The notes below the pieces were generated by a model. That model ran no database searches and had not been told where the DNA came from. It saw nothing but the letters and a program-made list of their open reading frames with translations. The translations under genes were made by a program, and so were the position numbers. 64,000 bases of DNA. Origin: Diogma glabrata (lineage: Eukaryota > Arthropoda > Insecta > Diptera > Cylindrotomidae). The stretch is taken from contig OY856188.1 of NCBI GenBank assembly GCA_963693315.1, forward strand, positions 251,573,905 to 251,637,904. The letters are read 5' to 3'. Below are positions 34,205 through 45,294 of the stretch, piece by piece. How positions within the stretch are numbered: the first letter of the stretch is position 1; every line of letters starts with the position of its first letter.

Positions 34205-34870
34205 GTTTTGAAAAAGGAATTTTGAAAAAAGTTTCAATTTTTGATTTTGTTATAATTTTTGAAGTATTTTTAGAATTTTGAAAAAATTAGTTTTTGAATT
34301 TTATATATATTTTTAGAATTTTGAAAAAAGTTTCAATTTTTGATTTTGCAAGAATTTTTGGAATATTTTTAGAATTTTGAAAAATTTTAAATTTTTGATT
34401 TTATTATAATTTTTGGAATTTTAAATTTTTGAAAGTTTCAATTTTTGATTTTATTCTAATTTTTGGAATATTTTTGGAATTTTGAAAAAAGTTTGATTTT
34501 ATTTCATTTTTAAAATATTTTTTGGATTTTGAAAGAAATATGAATTTGTGATTTTGTAATATTTTCTCGAGGAGAGGTTTTTGAGCAGTTTGCTGAGTGT
34601 ATCATCTTTTCACTAAATTATGTTAATTTATGATCTGTTATAATTTTCCGTCAACGTATTGATGTTTCGTGTTAGTTTTATAATAAATTTCTAAACAGAG
34701 TTAAAAATACAACAAAGAGTAATGTTTGATATACATCGCTGCCCAAAACTAAAAACCATGTCCCCATAAAAGTTTTTTGCCGAAAACTATATCAAAATCC
34801 TTAACCCAGACCGAAGTCTTGATATCTCAGAGCTGTGAGATTTCAGCCCCTCCATATTTTTTCAATTGTG
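34205..34870 (+). repeat. 57-bp minisatellite and conserved tail, second copy
   Basis: 34205-34570 repeats the TTTTGGAATATTTTTAGAAT unit of 23590-24475 about six times. 34572-34860 then matches the tail at 24485-24780 with roughly 85-90% identity, ending in CTGTGAGATTTCAGCC. No head is visible upstream; the array starts about 300 bp after the right end of the giant palindrome. Confidence 0.85.
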
Positions 34871-35224
34871 CTCACAGTACAATCAGACAAACAACAGTTT
34901 CATTCTCACTTGTTTACGATCCAGATAAATGGTTTGGAAATGGAATAAAATGGTTTAATTCCTCGTGAAATAACACTCAAATATTTAAATTTGTCAGCGT
35001 TTTTATAACAATTAGTCTAGTTACACTAAATAAATGATCTGTTTCCAATCGAAATGAGGTTATCTTATTCTCGTCGCAAGAACAAATATGCCGAATCGAA
35101 CCACGGAATTGATTCAATGGCCATACATTGTATTGATCCAGTAGTCGTACAGTACATTGTAGTTGAGATAACCGGCTGATTACAAATCATTTCATGCTAC
35201 AATAAGATGCGATTCACAGGGATA
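34871..35224. other. unique-looking stretch
   Basis: Less AT-rich (35040-35220), with no recognised element. It may be unique host DNA between the composite repeat and the LINE tail. Confidence 0.4.
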
Positions 35225-35230
35225 TCAATA

Positions 35231-35231
35231 A

Positions 35232-35267
<36 letters not shown>

Positions 35268-35275
35268 TTCATAAT
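35231..35275 (-). repeat. LINE 3'-terminal TAAA-type microsatellite
   Basis: About nine TTTA units on the + strand (TAAA on the element strand) end the retrotransposon. Simple-sequence 3' tails are typical of LINEs that are not polyadenylated. Confidence 0.85.
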
Positions 35276-35557
35276 GAACATTACATTAATTTCATACATG
35301 TTTTCTTACATTAATTGTTATACTAAATACAAATGTTCATTAGTAGGTGTTATTTAAGAAGTGCAAACGCACTTGTTATATAAAATAACACCGTCAAATT
35401 TTTACACTAAAATATAACATTCAACGTTGTTAGGTGAATAATTAGGATTAAAACAGGATTAGGAATTAAGACAGGAATTAAAATAAAATTTGGTGATTAA
35501 ACATGAATGAATTTAACTTAACTGGAATCGTGTGAGTTAACGTATTGACAAGTATAA

Positions 35558-37504
35558 CTAGACTCTATTGTATAGATACTCGATGTTATCTTGACTTAAA
35601 AGCCAAACTTTTAGATTTTTTAAAAATATTTTTTCGGACTGTGACGTTTTGACACAATTGGGCAATACATTAAACAAGAATGGTGCTATAAAGTAGAATG
35701 AACGAAGACAGTATTCCTTTCGTGTAAAAGGAACAACACAATTATAAGCATTACGCAAAGAGTAAGGCCTATCTATATTTGGAATTATATAGCCACTTCT
35801 TAAATAAAATATTTTTAAAACTTTGTAGATAAAAATGTAGCGGAGAGGAAGTATATTTGACAAACGAAACAACAGTAGTGAAGATTCAAAGCGACATTTG
35901 AAATTAATTACTCTAATAGCATGTTTTTGAGCAATACTTAGTGGTGCAACATTGTTGTAATAGTTACCACCCCAAACACTGATACCGTACTCTAGTTGAG
36001 AATGAAAAAGCGAAAAATACAAAGACCTCAGTAAATTTCTTGGACATACCGATCTTAATATATACAATTTTCTTATAATGCATAGAAGTTTACCTTTTGT
36101 TGTTGAGATATGCTGCTTAAATTTTAGCTTTTGGTCGACTAGAATCCCTAAATATTTATAAACTGAGACGCTTTCAATTTTAACACAATTCTCATTGCAA
36201 TTAAAACCAGGGCAATCAAGCGAATGACTAACATAAACATTTGGTAAGGAGTTTATATGAATGGGTTCATTTTTCATTCTGAAATTTATAAATTTACTTT
36301 TTGGACTAAGGACCATATGATGGATATTAAACCATTTTCTAAGTAAAAATAAGTCAGATTGTATTAGATATGGAATGACATTAGGATCAAACGAAGAGTA
36401 AGAAAAAGCTGTATCATCGGCAAAGCTTGTCAGCTTCCCAAAAAACTTAAGTTTGCACAAAGGGTTAACATAAATCAAGAACAAAATTGGCCCAATTACT
36501 GAACCCTGAGGGACACCAGTATGTAGTGTAACTACAGAACTTTTAAGGTCATTAATTTTTACTTCTTGACTTCTTGATTTTAGGTACGATATAAACCAGT
36601 CTAGGACGATTCCCCGAAAACCAGCCCGTTCTAATTTTTCAATCAAAATCTCATGATCTACTGTATCAAAAGCACCTTTGATATCTATAAAAAGCCCTGT
36701 AAGATTTTTGCCCTTATTCAATTCTCGAAAAATGTTGCATATAAAATTTAGAAGTGCATCTTCCGTGCTCATGCCTTTCCGGTATCCAAATTGCACATTA
36801 CATAGGAAACCAGTACTCTCAAGAAAATCTAATGTTCTTTTTTTAACAATTTTTTCTAATATTTTAGAGAAAACTGGCAGAAGGGATATTGGTCGATAAT
36901 TGGAGATATCAGAAGTTTTACCTGATTTATGCAAGGGAAGCACAATTGCCCGTTTCATCGATAATGGAACCACACCACTCGATAAACTTAAGTTACAGAT
37001 ATAAGTAAAAGGCTCAACTATATTATGACATACGTTTTTTACTAAAGTGTTTGAAATGTTATCATGGCCAGCTGTATTAGAATTTTGTAAAGTTTGCACC
37101 AAATTAAATACTTCTTGCTCATTTGTTGCGGCAAAAAAGCAGCTTTTCATTTCTGAAAGTTTAGAGAACTTAAGATAATCAATTTCATGATTACTGTAAA
37201 GATAATTAGTGTGGCATGACTCGGAAAGGCATTTTGGGAGGGATGTAAAATAGTCATTAAATAAATTAGCTACTATTTTATCATCGCTTTGCAATATGTT
37301 CATTTTATCCAAAACATTTATTTTTTTATTTGCCAGACTTCGTTGTTCGCCCAATACTGTATTAACCGTTCGCCATTGAGCTTTTGGGTTGTTCTTATAT
37401 TTATCAAAGAGCTTTTTATAATATTCCCCCCGGGCTGATGCTATACCTTTTGATACTTTCAGTTTTAATTTACTATAACAATAATCAGCGCAATCACTAG
37501 GGGA
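35558..37504 (-). CDS. non-LTR reverse transcriptase, intact but 5'-truncated
   Basis: The frame is open for 648 codons from just inside the TAA at 37505 and has no ATG at its start, so the true N-terminus is missing. Counting from position 37354 (residue 1), NYRPISLLP lies at 152-160, motif A FIDIKGAFD at 222-230, motif B GVPQGSVIGP at 280-289 and the catalytic FADD box at 311-314 (36413-36424). YKYLGI and an RSVCPRNLLRSLYFSLFHSQ thumb-type region follow. FADD replaces the more usual YADD, which is common in this group. The protein would copy element RNA at the nicked target. Without an endonuclease it is not autonomous. A Jockey/CR1-like clade is inferred from motif wording. Confidence 0.92.
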   Translation of the reverse strand, partial: SPSDCADYCYSKLKLKVSKGIASARGEYYKKLFDKYKNNPKAQWRTVNTVLGEQRSLANKKINVLDKMNILQSDDKIVANLFNDYFTSLPKCLSESCHTNYLYSNHEIDYLKFSKLSEMKSCFFAATNEQEVFNLVQTLQNSNTAGHDNISNTLVKNVCHNIVEPFTYICNLSLSSGVVPLSMKRAIVLPLHKSGKTSDISNYRPISLLPVFSKILEKIVKKRTLDFLESTGFLCNVQFGYRKGMSTEDALLNFICNIFRELNKGKNLTGLFIDIKGAFDTVDHEILIEKLERAGFRGIVLDWFISYLKSRSQEVKINDLKSSVVTLHTGVPQGSVIGPILFLIYVNPLCKLKFFGKLTSFADDTAFSYSSFDPNVIPYLIQSDLFLLRKWFNIHHMVLSPKSKFINFRMKNEPIHINSLPNVYVSHSLDCPGFNCNENCVKIESVSVYKYLGILVDQKLKFKQHISTTKGKLLCIIRKLYILRSVCPRNLLRSLYFSLFHSQLEYGISVWGGNYYNNVAPLSIAQKHAIRVINFKCRFESSLLLFRLSNILPLRYIFIYKVLKIFYLRSGYIIPNIDRPYSLRNAYNCVVPFTRKEYCLRSFYFIAPFLFNVLPNCVKTSQSEKIFLKNLKVWLLSQDNIEYLYNRV

Positions 37505-37507
37505 TTA

Positions 37508-38238
37508 ATGACAAATAATGCTTTGGACTTTGGACTTTAATATTTATATTCAATAAGTTGTGATTGATGACGACGAATAGTATATATATAATCAATTTGT
37601 TGCGCCTATTAAGTGACCTAATAGAGAAACCGAAATCACAATAGCCTAGGCCCTAGACATTGATTGTAATTGTATTTAGCAATTTGATTTGAAAAATCAA
37701 AGTCAATTTAAGTCAAAGTGCGATATTGTTAACTAAGGTTTGCAAATTTACCGTCTTTTTTAATTACCGGCAATACGATTTTAAAAAAATCATAAAAAGG
37801 TTAACCGATAAATAACCGGTAATTTACTGAAATAATAAACTTTATTCTAATTATTTTAAATTATTAGTTTAAGCAAACTATTTATAACTTAATTTGGCGT
37901 GCAATAATAAATAACTAGGAACCGCCCAGTGGCCGAAACTCGGACATTGTAAATAGAAATTGTAAAAAGACCTCCAACAAAATAGCTGCAACACATTATT
38001 TCAGAGTTTGATTATTTGATATAATTGATTTTGAATTGTGAAACAAATAACTTTTAGAAGAAAAAAACAAAATAACCGAACAAAAAACTCAAAAAACACA
38101 ACTTGTCAAAATTCAAAAAAAAGCATTTTTCGGCACATCTACTACTCAAGACCTTTCCTACGATAAACATATTGCCACACTTTTGATGGAGCAAATATTT
38201 TAAAATTATACCGCAAAAATATTGCTTACGTATTTATA
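37508..38238. other. unannotated flank
   Basis: 37730-37860 contains ATTACCGG and AACCGGTAA words of the style found in hAT subterminal regions, but no matching second end. Otherwise nothing is recognised. Confidence 0.35.
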
Positions 38239-39000
38239 CAGGGTGAGTTTTTTAAAAAATGCCAGGCTTTTATCTCGAGAACCATGCTAGATGGGACAAA
38301 ATAGTGATATTTGTTAAGCGTCGAGGGGGACGTCCAATGGTAATATTGAATGACCTTGAAACTCATAAGTATTGGAGATATATGCCAAAATAGGTTTTTT
38401 TTTAAATTAGAACCTATACATTTAAGGTTTTTTTTAATTAAGTAAATCAAACTACACACTTTTTGCTTACAATTTTTTTTGTAAAGTGTACGATTTTGTA
38501 GATATGATGAAAATTGATTTGCACTAAAGCAAACGTGTCTTCGCTAAGTTCTTCAGTAAAAAAATAAAATTTCAATAAATCAAAAAAAAACAATGAAAAT
38601 CAATTTCACGCAGTACTCCACAGTGCAATAATATTTAAATTAATGAATGATTTTCATTGTTTTTTTTTTAATTTATCGAAATTTTAATTTTTTTCTGAAG
38701 AACTTATCGAAGACACGTTTGCTTTAGTGCAAATCAATTTTCATCATATCTACAAAATCGTACACTTTACAAAAAAAAATTGTAAGCAAAAAGTGTGTAG
38801 TTTGATTTACTTAATTAAAAAAAAACTTTAAATGTATAGGTTCTAATTTAAAAAAAACCTATTTTGGTTTTTTCAAGGTCATTCAATATTACCATTGGAC
38901 GTCCCCCTTGACGCTTAACAAATATTACCTTGGGTTATTTTGTCCCATCTAGCATGGTTCTCGAGATAAAAGCCTGGCATTTTTTAAAAAACTCACCCTG
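38239..39000. mobile_element. long-TIR MITE with TA target duplication (Tc1/mariner type)
   Basis: CAGGGTGAGTTTTTTAAAAA starts at 38239 and its complement ends at 39000, each bordered by TA. Arms extend over roughly 350 bp with a few small indels (for example an extra ACCTTGGG-type segment in the right arm near 38930), leaving only a short centre around 38610-38650. There is no coding frame. A CAGGGTG tip and a TA duplication fit non-autonomous Tc1/mariner-IS630 elements. Confidence 0.9.
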
Positions 39001-39002
39001 TA

Positions 39003-41127
39003 TATAGATAACACTCTTGAAGGAGAAAATTTAAAGATATTTTAAATCTTGAAATTTGTCAAGGTTTTGGTTATTAAAATATTGGGGTAAGAAACACGTT
39101 GTGTCTAAATTGTTATCATTCAAGTTCGACATTAGTTTAGTGCAAATCAGACCGGTTGCAGCAAACGCACGCTTGTATTCGACATTTTTTGTTCGTATGG
39201 TAACTAATTTGTTAAAAGCTTTCTCTAAATATTTGCCACGAATGTTTTGTTTTTGAAAAAAGTCAATTTAACTTTTAATAATATTTTTGAATTCCTTAGG
39301 TTATTTGTCAGTACTGTTTTCCACAAAATGTTTATTCATTTTCTGTTCATTTGTACTTTCCAGCTTTTATTTTATTGTTAATTCTGATAATGCTAATATG
39401 AACTCTGTTGGTCGATCACTGGAAGGGCATACTTTTGAATCTGAGCTTCCGGCTTCAGATCAATCATTTAAAGCAAAACTTTAAATTAATTCACGTTCAA
39501 TTAGTTCAATTTTATCAATGGTTTTTTTTGTTATTGTTATATCAGAAATATTTAAATTTACGTTGTATCGACACTGTCCTTACAGCAACTTATATTAAGT
39601 GCAAGGGCTTATGACTATATAAGTTAAACGATTTCACTGTCCGAAAAGTTTCAATCAGTAAAATATTGTGAATGTGAATAAACGTTTGAAGCATGAGTGA
39701 ATAAAAATATTATTTATTGGAGCGAAGCGAGCGTAGCTCCATTCTTCCCCGATTAGGATTTTCGTTTGAGGACATACTCCTCCCAAACTATTAAAGATAT
39801 CAAAATGAAATTTTGCATGTAAGTCGACATCTAGCCATAGATGGTTTACAAAAAAAAATATTGAAAATTAGACATACCACGGAGGAATACTCACCGAAAA
39901 ACGGTTCCCATAGACTTTCAATGGGAAAATTATCATCTTTTCACAATACTTAAACAAATTATTAAATTTTTTTTTGTTTTTTTTGTTTTTTTTTTTTTAT
40001 ATTTATTTTTTTATATTTTTTTTTTAATTTTTGTTTTTATGTTTTTTTTTTTTTTTTTATTTTTTTTTGAACTCCAATGATATTGAAAGTCTGAAAATAA
40101 AAGTTTGTTAATAGTTAATTTTGAAAAAATTTAATAACACACTTCTACCTACATTGAACAAGTTTGATCGTGTTTTCAACCTGGACGAGTTTTTATTTGG
40201 TTCGTTCACATTTTTTTCTTTGCCGTTTTGTTAAAGTACTTTTTATAGACAAAATTCACGATACGATCGTTGTAGTCAGACATATCGGTTTCAAATCCGT
40301 TAAAAAAAATTTTCATTAATTTTCAACTAAATCTATGCCGGAGGTAGATGCAGCAATATTTACCACACATTAAACTGTTCCGATTTTGTAGTTCTTTTGG
40401 ATTGCAGCATATCTTCGGACATATCTTTTGGATTAGGACATAGCTTCGCTCCTTTTTACCAATTGCATTCTGCATTGGTCACCTAGTATTATTATAAATC
40501 GGTGTTTATGCTGAAAATTTCTGCAATCAACCGTTGAACTTACCGATGCAAATAAAGGGATTGTTGTTATAACATTGTAAATACAGTTTTAGCCGAGAGA
40601 TAACTATTAAATTTTATCGAAAAATTAAATAATTTTTTGATTTTGAAAATCAAATTATACTGTCTGACTGTCTTATAAACGTAAAAATATCATCCCTATA
40701 TTACTAATTTACCTAAACAGAAGAAATGAAAAGCATACACATTACACACACATTCAATTATTTTCTGTGTAACACAGTGTATCCGTTAATTTTTCTGTTT
40801 GTAGTGGTCGCAAATACTTTCATTGTGGTATTACAGGGTAACTACAATAATTGGGCATCATTAACTATAATTTAAAAAAAAACATTTCATGTAAAGAAAA
40901 CCGGGTCAATCTGTAATGATTCAACATTGACTCGTTTTTTCTTCTGTTTATTATGTTTAGATTTTGATATTTTTTGTTTATATAAATAAAATCAATGACG
41001 CTATCATACTGATCTGTATGATGAAATGCAAAAAAAAAATTAAATGAATGTTTTAAATAAATGCGCGACTTTTAGTTTACTATATAAGAATTGTGTGTGC
41101 CTAATGTTGTGACATAACAGATGGAGG
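39003..41127. other. AT-rich stretch with a small GC palindrome
   Basis: GGAGC..AGCGAGCGTAGCTCC at 39719-39743 forms a short hairpin and is followed by 200 bp of less AT-rich sequence without coding potential. A complementary GCTTCGCTCC occurs at 40446-40455, so 39719-40455 could be an element with short inverted ends. 39965-40070 is T-rich low complexity. No gene is recognised. Confidence 0.4.
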
Positions 41128-41205
41128 AGTGCTTTGAGCTGGAGAATGATCCTTGTCTGGCAGTTATTGACTACCAAGCATCATTCTCCATTGCAAAACA
41201 CTTTC
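41128..41205 (+). ncRNA. microRNA-like precursor hairpin
   Basis: AGTGCTTTGAGCTGGAGAAT with GATCCTTG (41129-41155) pairs with CCAAGCATCATTCTCCATTG with CAAAACACT (41174-41202). The stem is about 28 bp with four or five single mismatches, one wobble and no large bulge, closed by a loop of about 19 nt (TCTGGCAGTTATTGACTAC region). Length, loop size and scattered mismatches match animal pre-miRNAs. The hairpin is much less AT-rich than its surroundings and shows no flanking inverted-repeat element ends. I do not recognise either arm as a known miRNA. A tiny MITE remains an alternative. The opposite strand would fold as well, so strand is assumed. Confidence 0.55.
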
Positions 41206-42984
41206 ATCAACTCTGCGTAGTATTATAGTACTCTAATATTCTTGTATATATGATTAAATGTTCATTTAAATGCCAAATATTGGTGCATAACAGTATATTC
41301 TGGTTAAGGAATATTGTAATGACGTTAATCGTACTGAATTGTTGAAGAATGCAAATATGAGTAAAAAATAATCGATAACAATCCTATGTCGTAAACCTTA
41401 TGAACTATCTTATTTCATAATAATTTTTTTTAACATAAGTTTTTTAAGCAAACTTATTTCTTACCGAAAGCTGTATTAAAAAACTTATACTTTTCTCTTA
41501 TAATAAGAACAAAATTTATTTTATAAAGAATAATAATAGAAAAAAACTATTATTGTAAGAAATGATAAAACGAAATCATATTCATTTCCCAGTCTTGCTC
41601 ACAGTCTAAACCCTATCTAGTATTTTCGATTATTCCATCATTTTAAATTTTTTTTCTCTTTGTTTTTTATAATATAATAATATATTCTTGGAACAATATT
41701 TTCAACGTGTAAAAACTTTTAACAAAACATAAAAAGTTTAAATAAAAATGAAAAAAAACAAGAATTATATTTAAGTTTTTTGATGATTTATATATGAAAC
41801 TTTTTTTTTGCTTTACTTTACGCGATTTTCTTGTTGCAGTTAAGTTCAAATAAATTTGTTTTATTGTTTGTGTTCTTCTGTTTTCGGGAAAACATCTACA
41901 AAAAACAATAAAATTTCGTTTGTGGAATAAAATTTAACGATTTCGTGTTTTTTGTTGAAAGCTTTGTATGTAAAATAATTATAGAAAACTATGTAAATAT
42001 TTTTATTCGGTTTTTACTACTTTTATCAGAAGTTTTTAAATCAAAACTAAGAAAAGGAAAAATTATTATAACGCAAATTTGTGATACGGGAAAGCTTCAT
42101 AAATCAAACACCAAGTTGATATATTTTTTCTTCATTAGTATCAAGTGACTTTCAAAAAAGTAAAAGTTCAAGAATATCCCGTCCAAGGATTCGAACTTGA
42201 TAGGTATCAAGATATAACCCGATGCAACATTTTTTGTATCATTTCAAAGTATTTTGAATTGACATTGGTATTGACATTGCCGAGGATAAAAGTTTATTTT
42301 GTTATGTGCCTATGGTCTGGTAATAGCTTACAACACAAGCGTATGTCAATTAGTTTTAGATATTAGTTCTTTCGATCACGTTCACTAGGTCGGGAAAATA
42401 AATTATTGACACGATGACAAGTGCAATTTTACTATCGTCATTTTTGACGGTAAAAATACCAGATTTTATGTTGTTACTATAACATTTTTCATCCCATTCA
42501 ACCCACTACAACGGTTATAGGGATCGTGCGTATCTGATTGTTACGCGCCAAGTGTTGAGTATACAAACTTTTGGTTCTATTTGAAATTAGTTTGACGTTT
42601 GTCGTTTTACATATATTAAATCAAATCGTACTTTTTCTTTAATATTATTAAAAATCTCCGTTCCTGTTGCGTAAACTTTAATAAATATTTATGTATATTG
42701 TATAAAATGTCGCATAATTAGTGCCTAATTTACTTTATTTTCATTTTAATATTTTCACAAAAAACAAAATAATTGAATAATTTGAAAGGAATACTAGATC
42801 ATAAAATTTGTTTAACGTGTAATTGGTTGAAAAAAAGAACCAATACTTACAGACTCTAACACTTAAAGCGCGACGGTCGAATCAAATAGCAATGCTTGGT
42901 CCCTATTTCTAAAATACAATCATTTTTTTCTACCGCCCAAACGCTTCTTTAATTTAAAATTTCAATCAACAGAGGTTTTTTTCT
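41206..42984. other. AT-rich non-coding stretch
   Basis: Short open frames at 41945-42148 and 42145-42366 show no domain. Nothing else is recognised. It may be intronic if the exon-like segment at 43053 is real. Confidence 0.4.
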
Positions 42985-43481
42985 TTACTTTATCGATTTT
43001 AAATTGACTAAAAACTTGAAATGTTAACCATTTTTATTATTTTTTTTTTCAGGTATGTAATGCTGATCCATTATTTAAACTTATTGTTTTAATACCATAT
43101 GCCCATCCTACAAAAGCTAAAGCGAAAAACGAGAAGTAAGAATATTAATATATTATTTTTCATAAATTTTTAATCACTAATTTAATTTTATTTTGTAAAA
43201 CTTTATAGTTAAATAGTTAGTTGATGATAATATGCTCAACGCAAAATATTAATTTTTTCAATGTTTTTTGTTGATGTTTAGTAACACTTTCATTAGTGGT
43301 TTTCATTGTCTTGAATTAAAATTTATTGACGTCATGCTGTTTAATAGTGCAATTAAATTCATCGGTATCTCGAAAAAAGATAACAGAAAACCGCACCCGA
43401 TTTCCATACGGTATATAGTTTATATATTATCACATTGGCAAAAATATAAATCATATATAATTTTTATGTATCTAAATACTA
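42985..43481 (+). repeat. exon-bearing duplicated block, copy 1
   Basis: It matches 45295-45782 in the same orientation over its whole length, at roughly 95% next to the exon and about 85-90% further away, with small indels. It runs directly into the assembly gap at 43482, so its right boundary is unknown. Confidence 0.9.
43053..43135 (+). CDS. candidate internal exon, copy 1 (83 bp)
   Basis: A strong pyrimidine tract and CAG precede 43053, and a GTAAG donor starts at 43136. Only one of three frames is open, the one beginning with the first base; it encodes VCNADPLFKLIVLIPYAHPT followed by KAKAKNEK-type residues. The exon would enter in phase 0 and leave in phase 2. The first 66 bases are identical to the copy at 45364, while flanking intron-like sequence has drifted. 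I do not recognise the protein. No neighbouring exons were identified in the window. Confidence 0.4.
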
Positions 43482-43681
43482 NNNNNNNNNNNNNNNNNNN
43501 NNNNNNNNNNNNNNNNNNNNNNNNNNNNNNNNNNNNNNNNNNNNNNNNNNNNNNNNNNNNNNNNNNNNNNNNNNNNNNNNNNNNNNNNNNNNNNNNNNNN
43601 NNNNNNNNNNNNNNNNNNNNNNNNNNNNNNNNNNNNNNNNNNNNNNNNNNNNNNNNNNNNNNNNNNNNNNNNNNNNNNNNN
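43482..43681. other. assembly gap of 200 N
   Basis: Exactly 200 unknown bases, the size of a placeholder gap. It truncates an RTE-type retrotransposon on its right and a duplicated block on its left, so the real distance is probably larger. Open frames running through it are meaningless. Confidence 0.99.
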
Positions 43682-44520
43682 ATATGATCGGTGTCCATAT
43701 CAGCACCTCTGTATGATCGAACGTCAGTTACACTTGTAGAGTGTCTCTTAGAGATCATGACGTGATCGATTTGATTTTCTGTTCTTCCGTCATTTGATTT
43801 CCACGTTGCTTTGTGAATTCTCTTGTGAGGGAAGAAAGTGCTGGAAATTACTAGATCATACATCATAGCCAGCTCGGCTGCGCGAAAACCGTTATTGTTG
43901 CTGGTATGATGCAAGCTGTTGGGGCCGATATGTGTTTTAAGTTCTGCAATCCTACCAATTTGAGCATTGAAGTCACCTACCACGATTTTTATATCGTGCC
44001 GCGGGATGTTATTGATGACTTCTTCGAGTTCTAGGAAGAACAGGTCTTTAATATCATCTGCTTTATCTTCAGTAGGTGCATGAACATTGACGATCGTTAC
44101 ATTGAATTTTTGCGTGCGGATTCTCAGTGTGCATAACCGCATATTAATTGGGCAGAAGTCGATAACATGCTGATTCACGCGACGGTGTATAAGAAAGCCA
44201 ACTCCAAATTCTCCTCCGTTTTGATGACCGCAATAATAAAGAGTGTATCCTTTCGCTGTTTCATGGATTCCACTCCCTGGCCATCTTAGTTCTTGTAATG
44301 CCACTATATCCAGTGTGTAGCTCTCGACTTGTTGTGTTAGTTTTAGGAGATCTCCTGGTCTTCTGAGGCTTAGCACGTTCCAGGTTCCCATTTTTAAATC
44401 GTAGTCCGGGTACAGTTTCCGAGGTCGTTCCAATATTGAATCCGAGATATTCCGAGGCCTGTGTACAGAATTCATGACAATAATTTTTTTACGGAAATGG
44501 GGTGTTAGCCCTTCGCCCAA
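43682..44520 (-). CDS. RTE-type apurinic/apyrimidinic-like endonuclease domain, partial
   Basis: 279 residues are open from 44520 to the gap. In order: GTWNVLSL at 45-52, ALQELRW at 74-80 (catalytic glutamate E77), GEFGVGFLIH at 103-112, VNVHAPTEDK at 144-153, GDFNAQIG at 182-189, TWKSND at 239-244, QIDHVMIS at 250-257 and DTDH at 276-279. This is the complete set of exonuclease-endonuclease-phosphatase fold motifs found in RTE/BovB-group LINEs. The enzyme nicks target DNA to prime reverse transcription. No inactivating change is visible before the gap. Confidence 0.92.
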
Positions 44521-44580
44521 CCCAAATTTTCGTGAATGGGTTCGTTCTGCATCTTAAGGTCACCAGAAACAACTTTTTTA

Positions 44581-44735
44581 CACGTTTGTATAGCGAGCCG
44601 CTTGACCCAAGACAGACGCCCGCTGCAAGCCGCCCCTAACATGGAGAACAGACGCTTTCTACACGTTTATATAGCGAGCCGCTTGATCCAAGACAGACGC
44701 CCGCTCCAAGCCGCCCCTAACATGGAGAACAGACG
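44581..44735 (-). repeat. 81-bp tandem duplication in the RTE leader
   Basis: CACGTTTGTATAGCGAGCCG and CCGCCCCTAACATGGAGAAC recur at an offset of 81 bp with only a few substitutions. This is the 5' untranslated region of the RTE element on the minus strand. The + strand open frame across it (44536-44859) is an antisense by-product. Confidence 0.9.
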
Positions 44736-45027
44736 CTTGAGTTGCACTGGTTTTATGGCGCCAATGACTCGCCATGGTGCAGAATCATTGAGTATAAGCA
44801 GTATTTACTCTGCCCCTCTCAACTACACCAACCTAATTCTGTTAGCGTTACCCAGGTAGCACGGCGTGGGACGTAGAATTTCGGATTTTCGCTACCCTAT
44901 TATTACTAATGCTCGATTCCATTTTTTTGCAAAAATATAAGTTGATTAATTTGATTGAGCAATTTTAGTATAATTTTAGCATAAATTAGAATACATGTCT
45001 CTCTCTTAGTAATATATTTTAGTACAA

Positions 45028-45205
45028 ATCTTACAATGAAGATGGCGTGCATGAGTTTAAGCTTAAATTTTTTTTTATAAATATTTTGGTGTGTAACATT
45101 TAGTTTCTCGCGTGCAATAAATATTTTCGCAGATGAAATCTACTATTTCGAAGAATAAAAAAAAAATGAAAGGTGTACGTGTAACATTCATTTTTTTATA
45201 AAGTA
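45028..45205 (+). repeat. dispersed repeat, copy B
   Basis: It matches the reverse complement of 16440-16632 along its length (ATGAAGATGGCGTGC, TATAAATATTTTGGTGTGTA, TTTCGCAG, GTGTAACATTC). Its end lies close to the duplicated exon block at 45295. Class unknown. Confidence 0.7.
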
Positions 45206-45294
45206 TAATTGACTATTGAATGAGTCCTTCTATGAATGAATGAGTCTTCTAGAATTCTATTTCTTCGTTTCTTTGGATGGAAAAAGCTTCTTTG

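Larger units (their letters stand above)
35225..37507 (-). mobile_element. 5'-truncated non-LTR retrotransposon (Jockey/CR1-group)
   Basis: The minus strand carries one long RT frame (35558-37504), a 3' untranslated stretch and a terminal array of TAAATAAA units at 35231-35275. There is no apurinic endonuclease or ORF1: the open frame stops at a TAA (37505-37507), where similarity appears to end, as expected for 5' truncation during target-primed insertion. No flanking target duplication was recognised. The intact frame means the insertion is younger than the other elements in the window. Confidence 0.88.
43682..44905 (-). mobile_element. RTE-clade non-LTR retrotransposon, 5' half
   Basis: The minus strand carries an endonuclease frame preceded by a GC-rich leader with an 81-bp tandem duplication. 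The element seems to start near 44905, where composition changes to AT-rich. RT and 3' end are hidden by or lost in the gap at 43482-43681. The leader repeats plus intact endonuclease suggest a once full-length copy. Confidence 0.85.

Noticed and set aside
43268..43706. Open frames running into the N block on both strands
   Set aside because: The unknown bases keep the frame artificially open; only the RTE endonuclease part right of the gap is supported.
44536..44859. 107-residue + strand open frame with repeated peptide
   Set aside because: It is antisense to the RTE leader and created by the 81-bp tandem duplication there.
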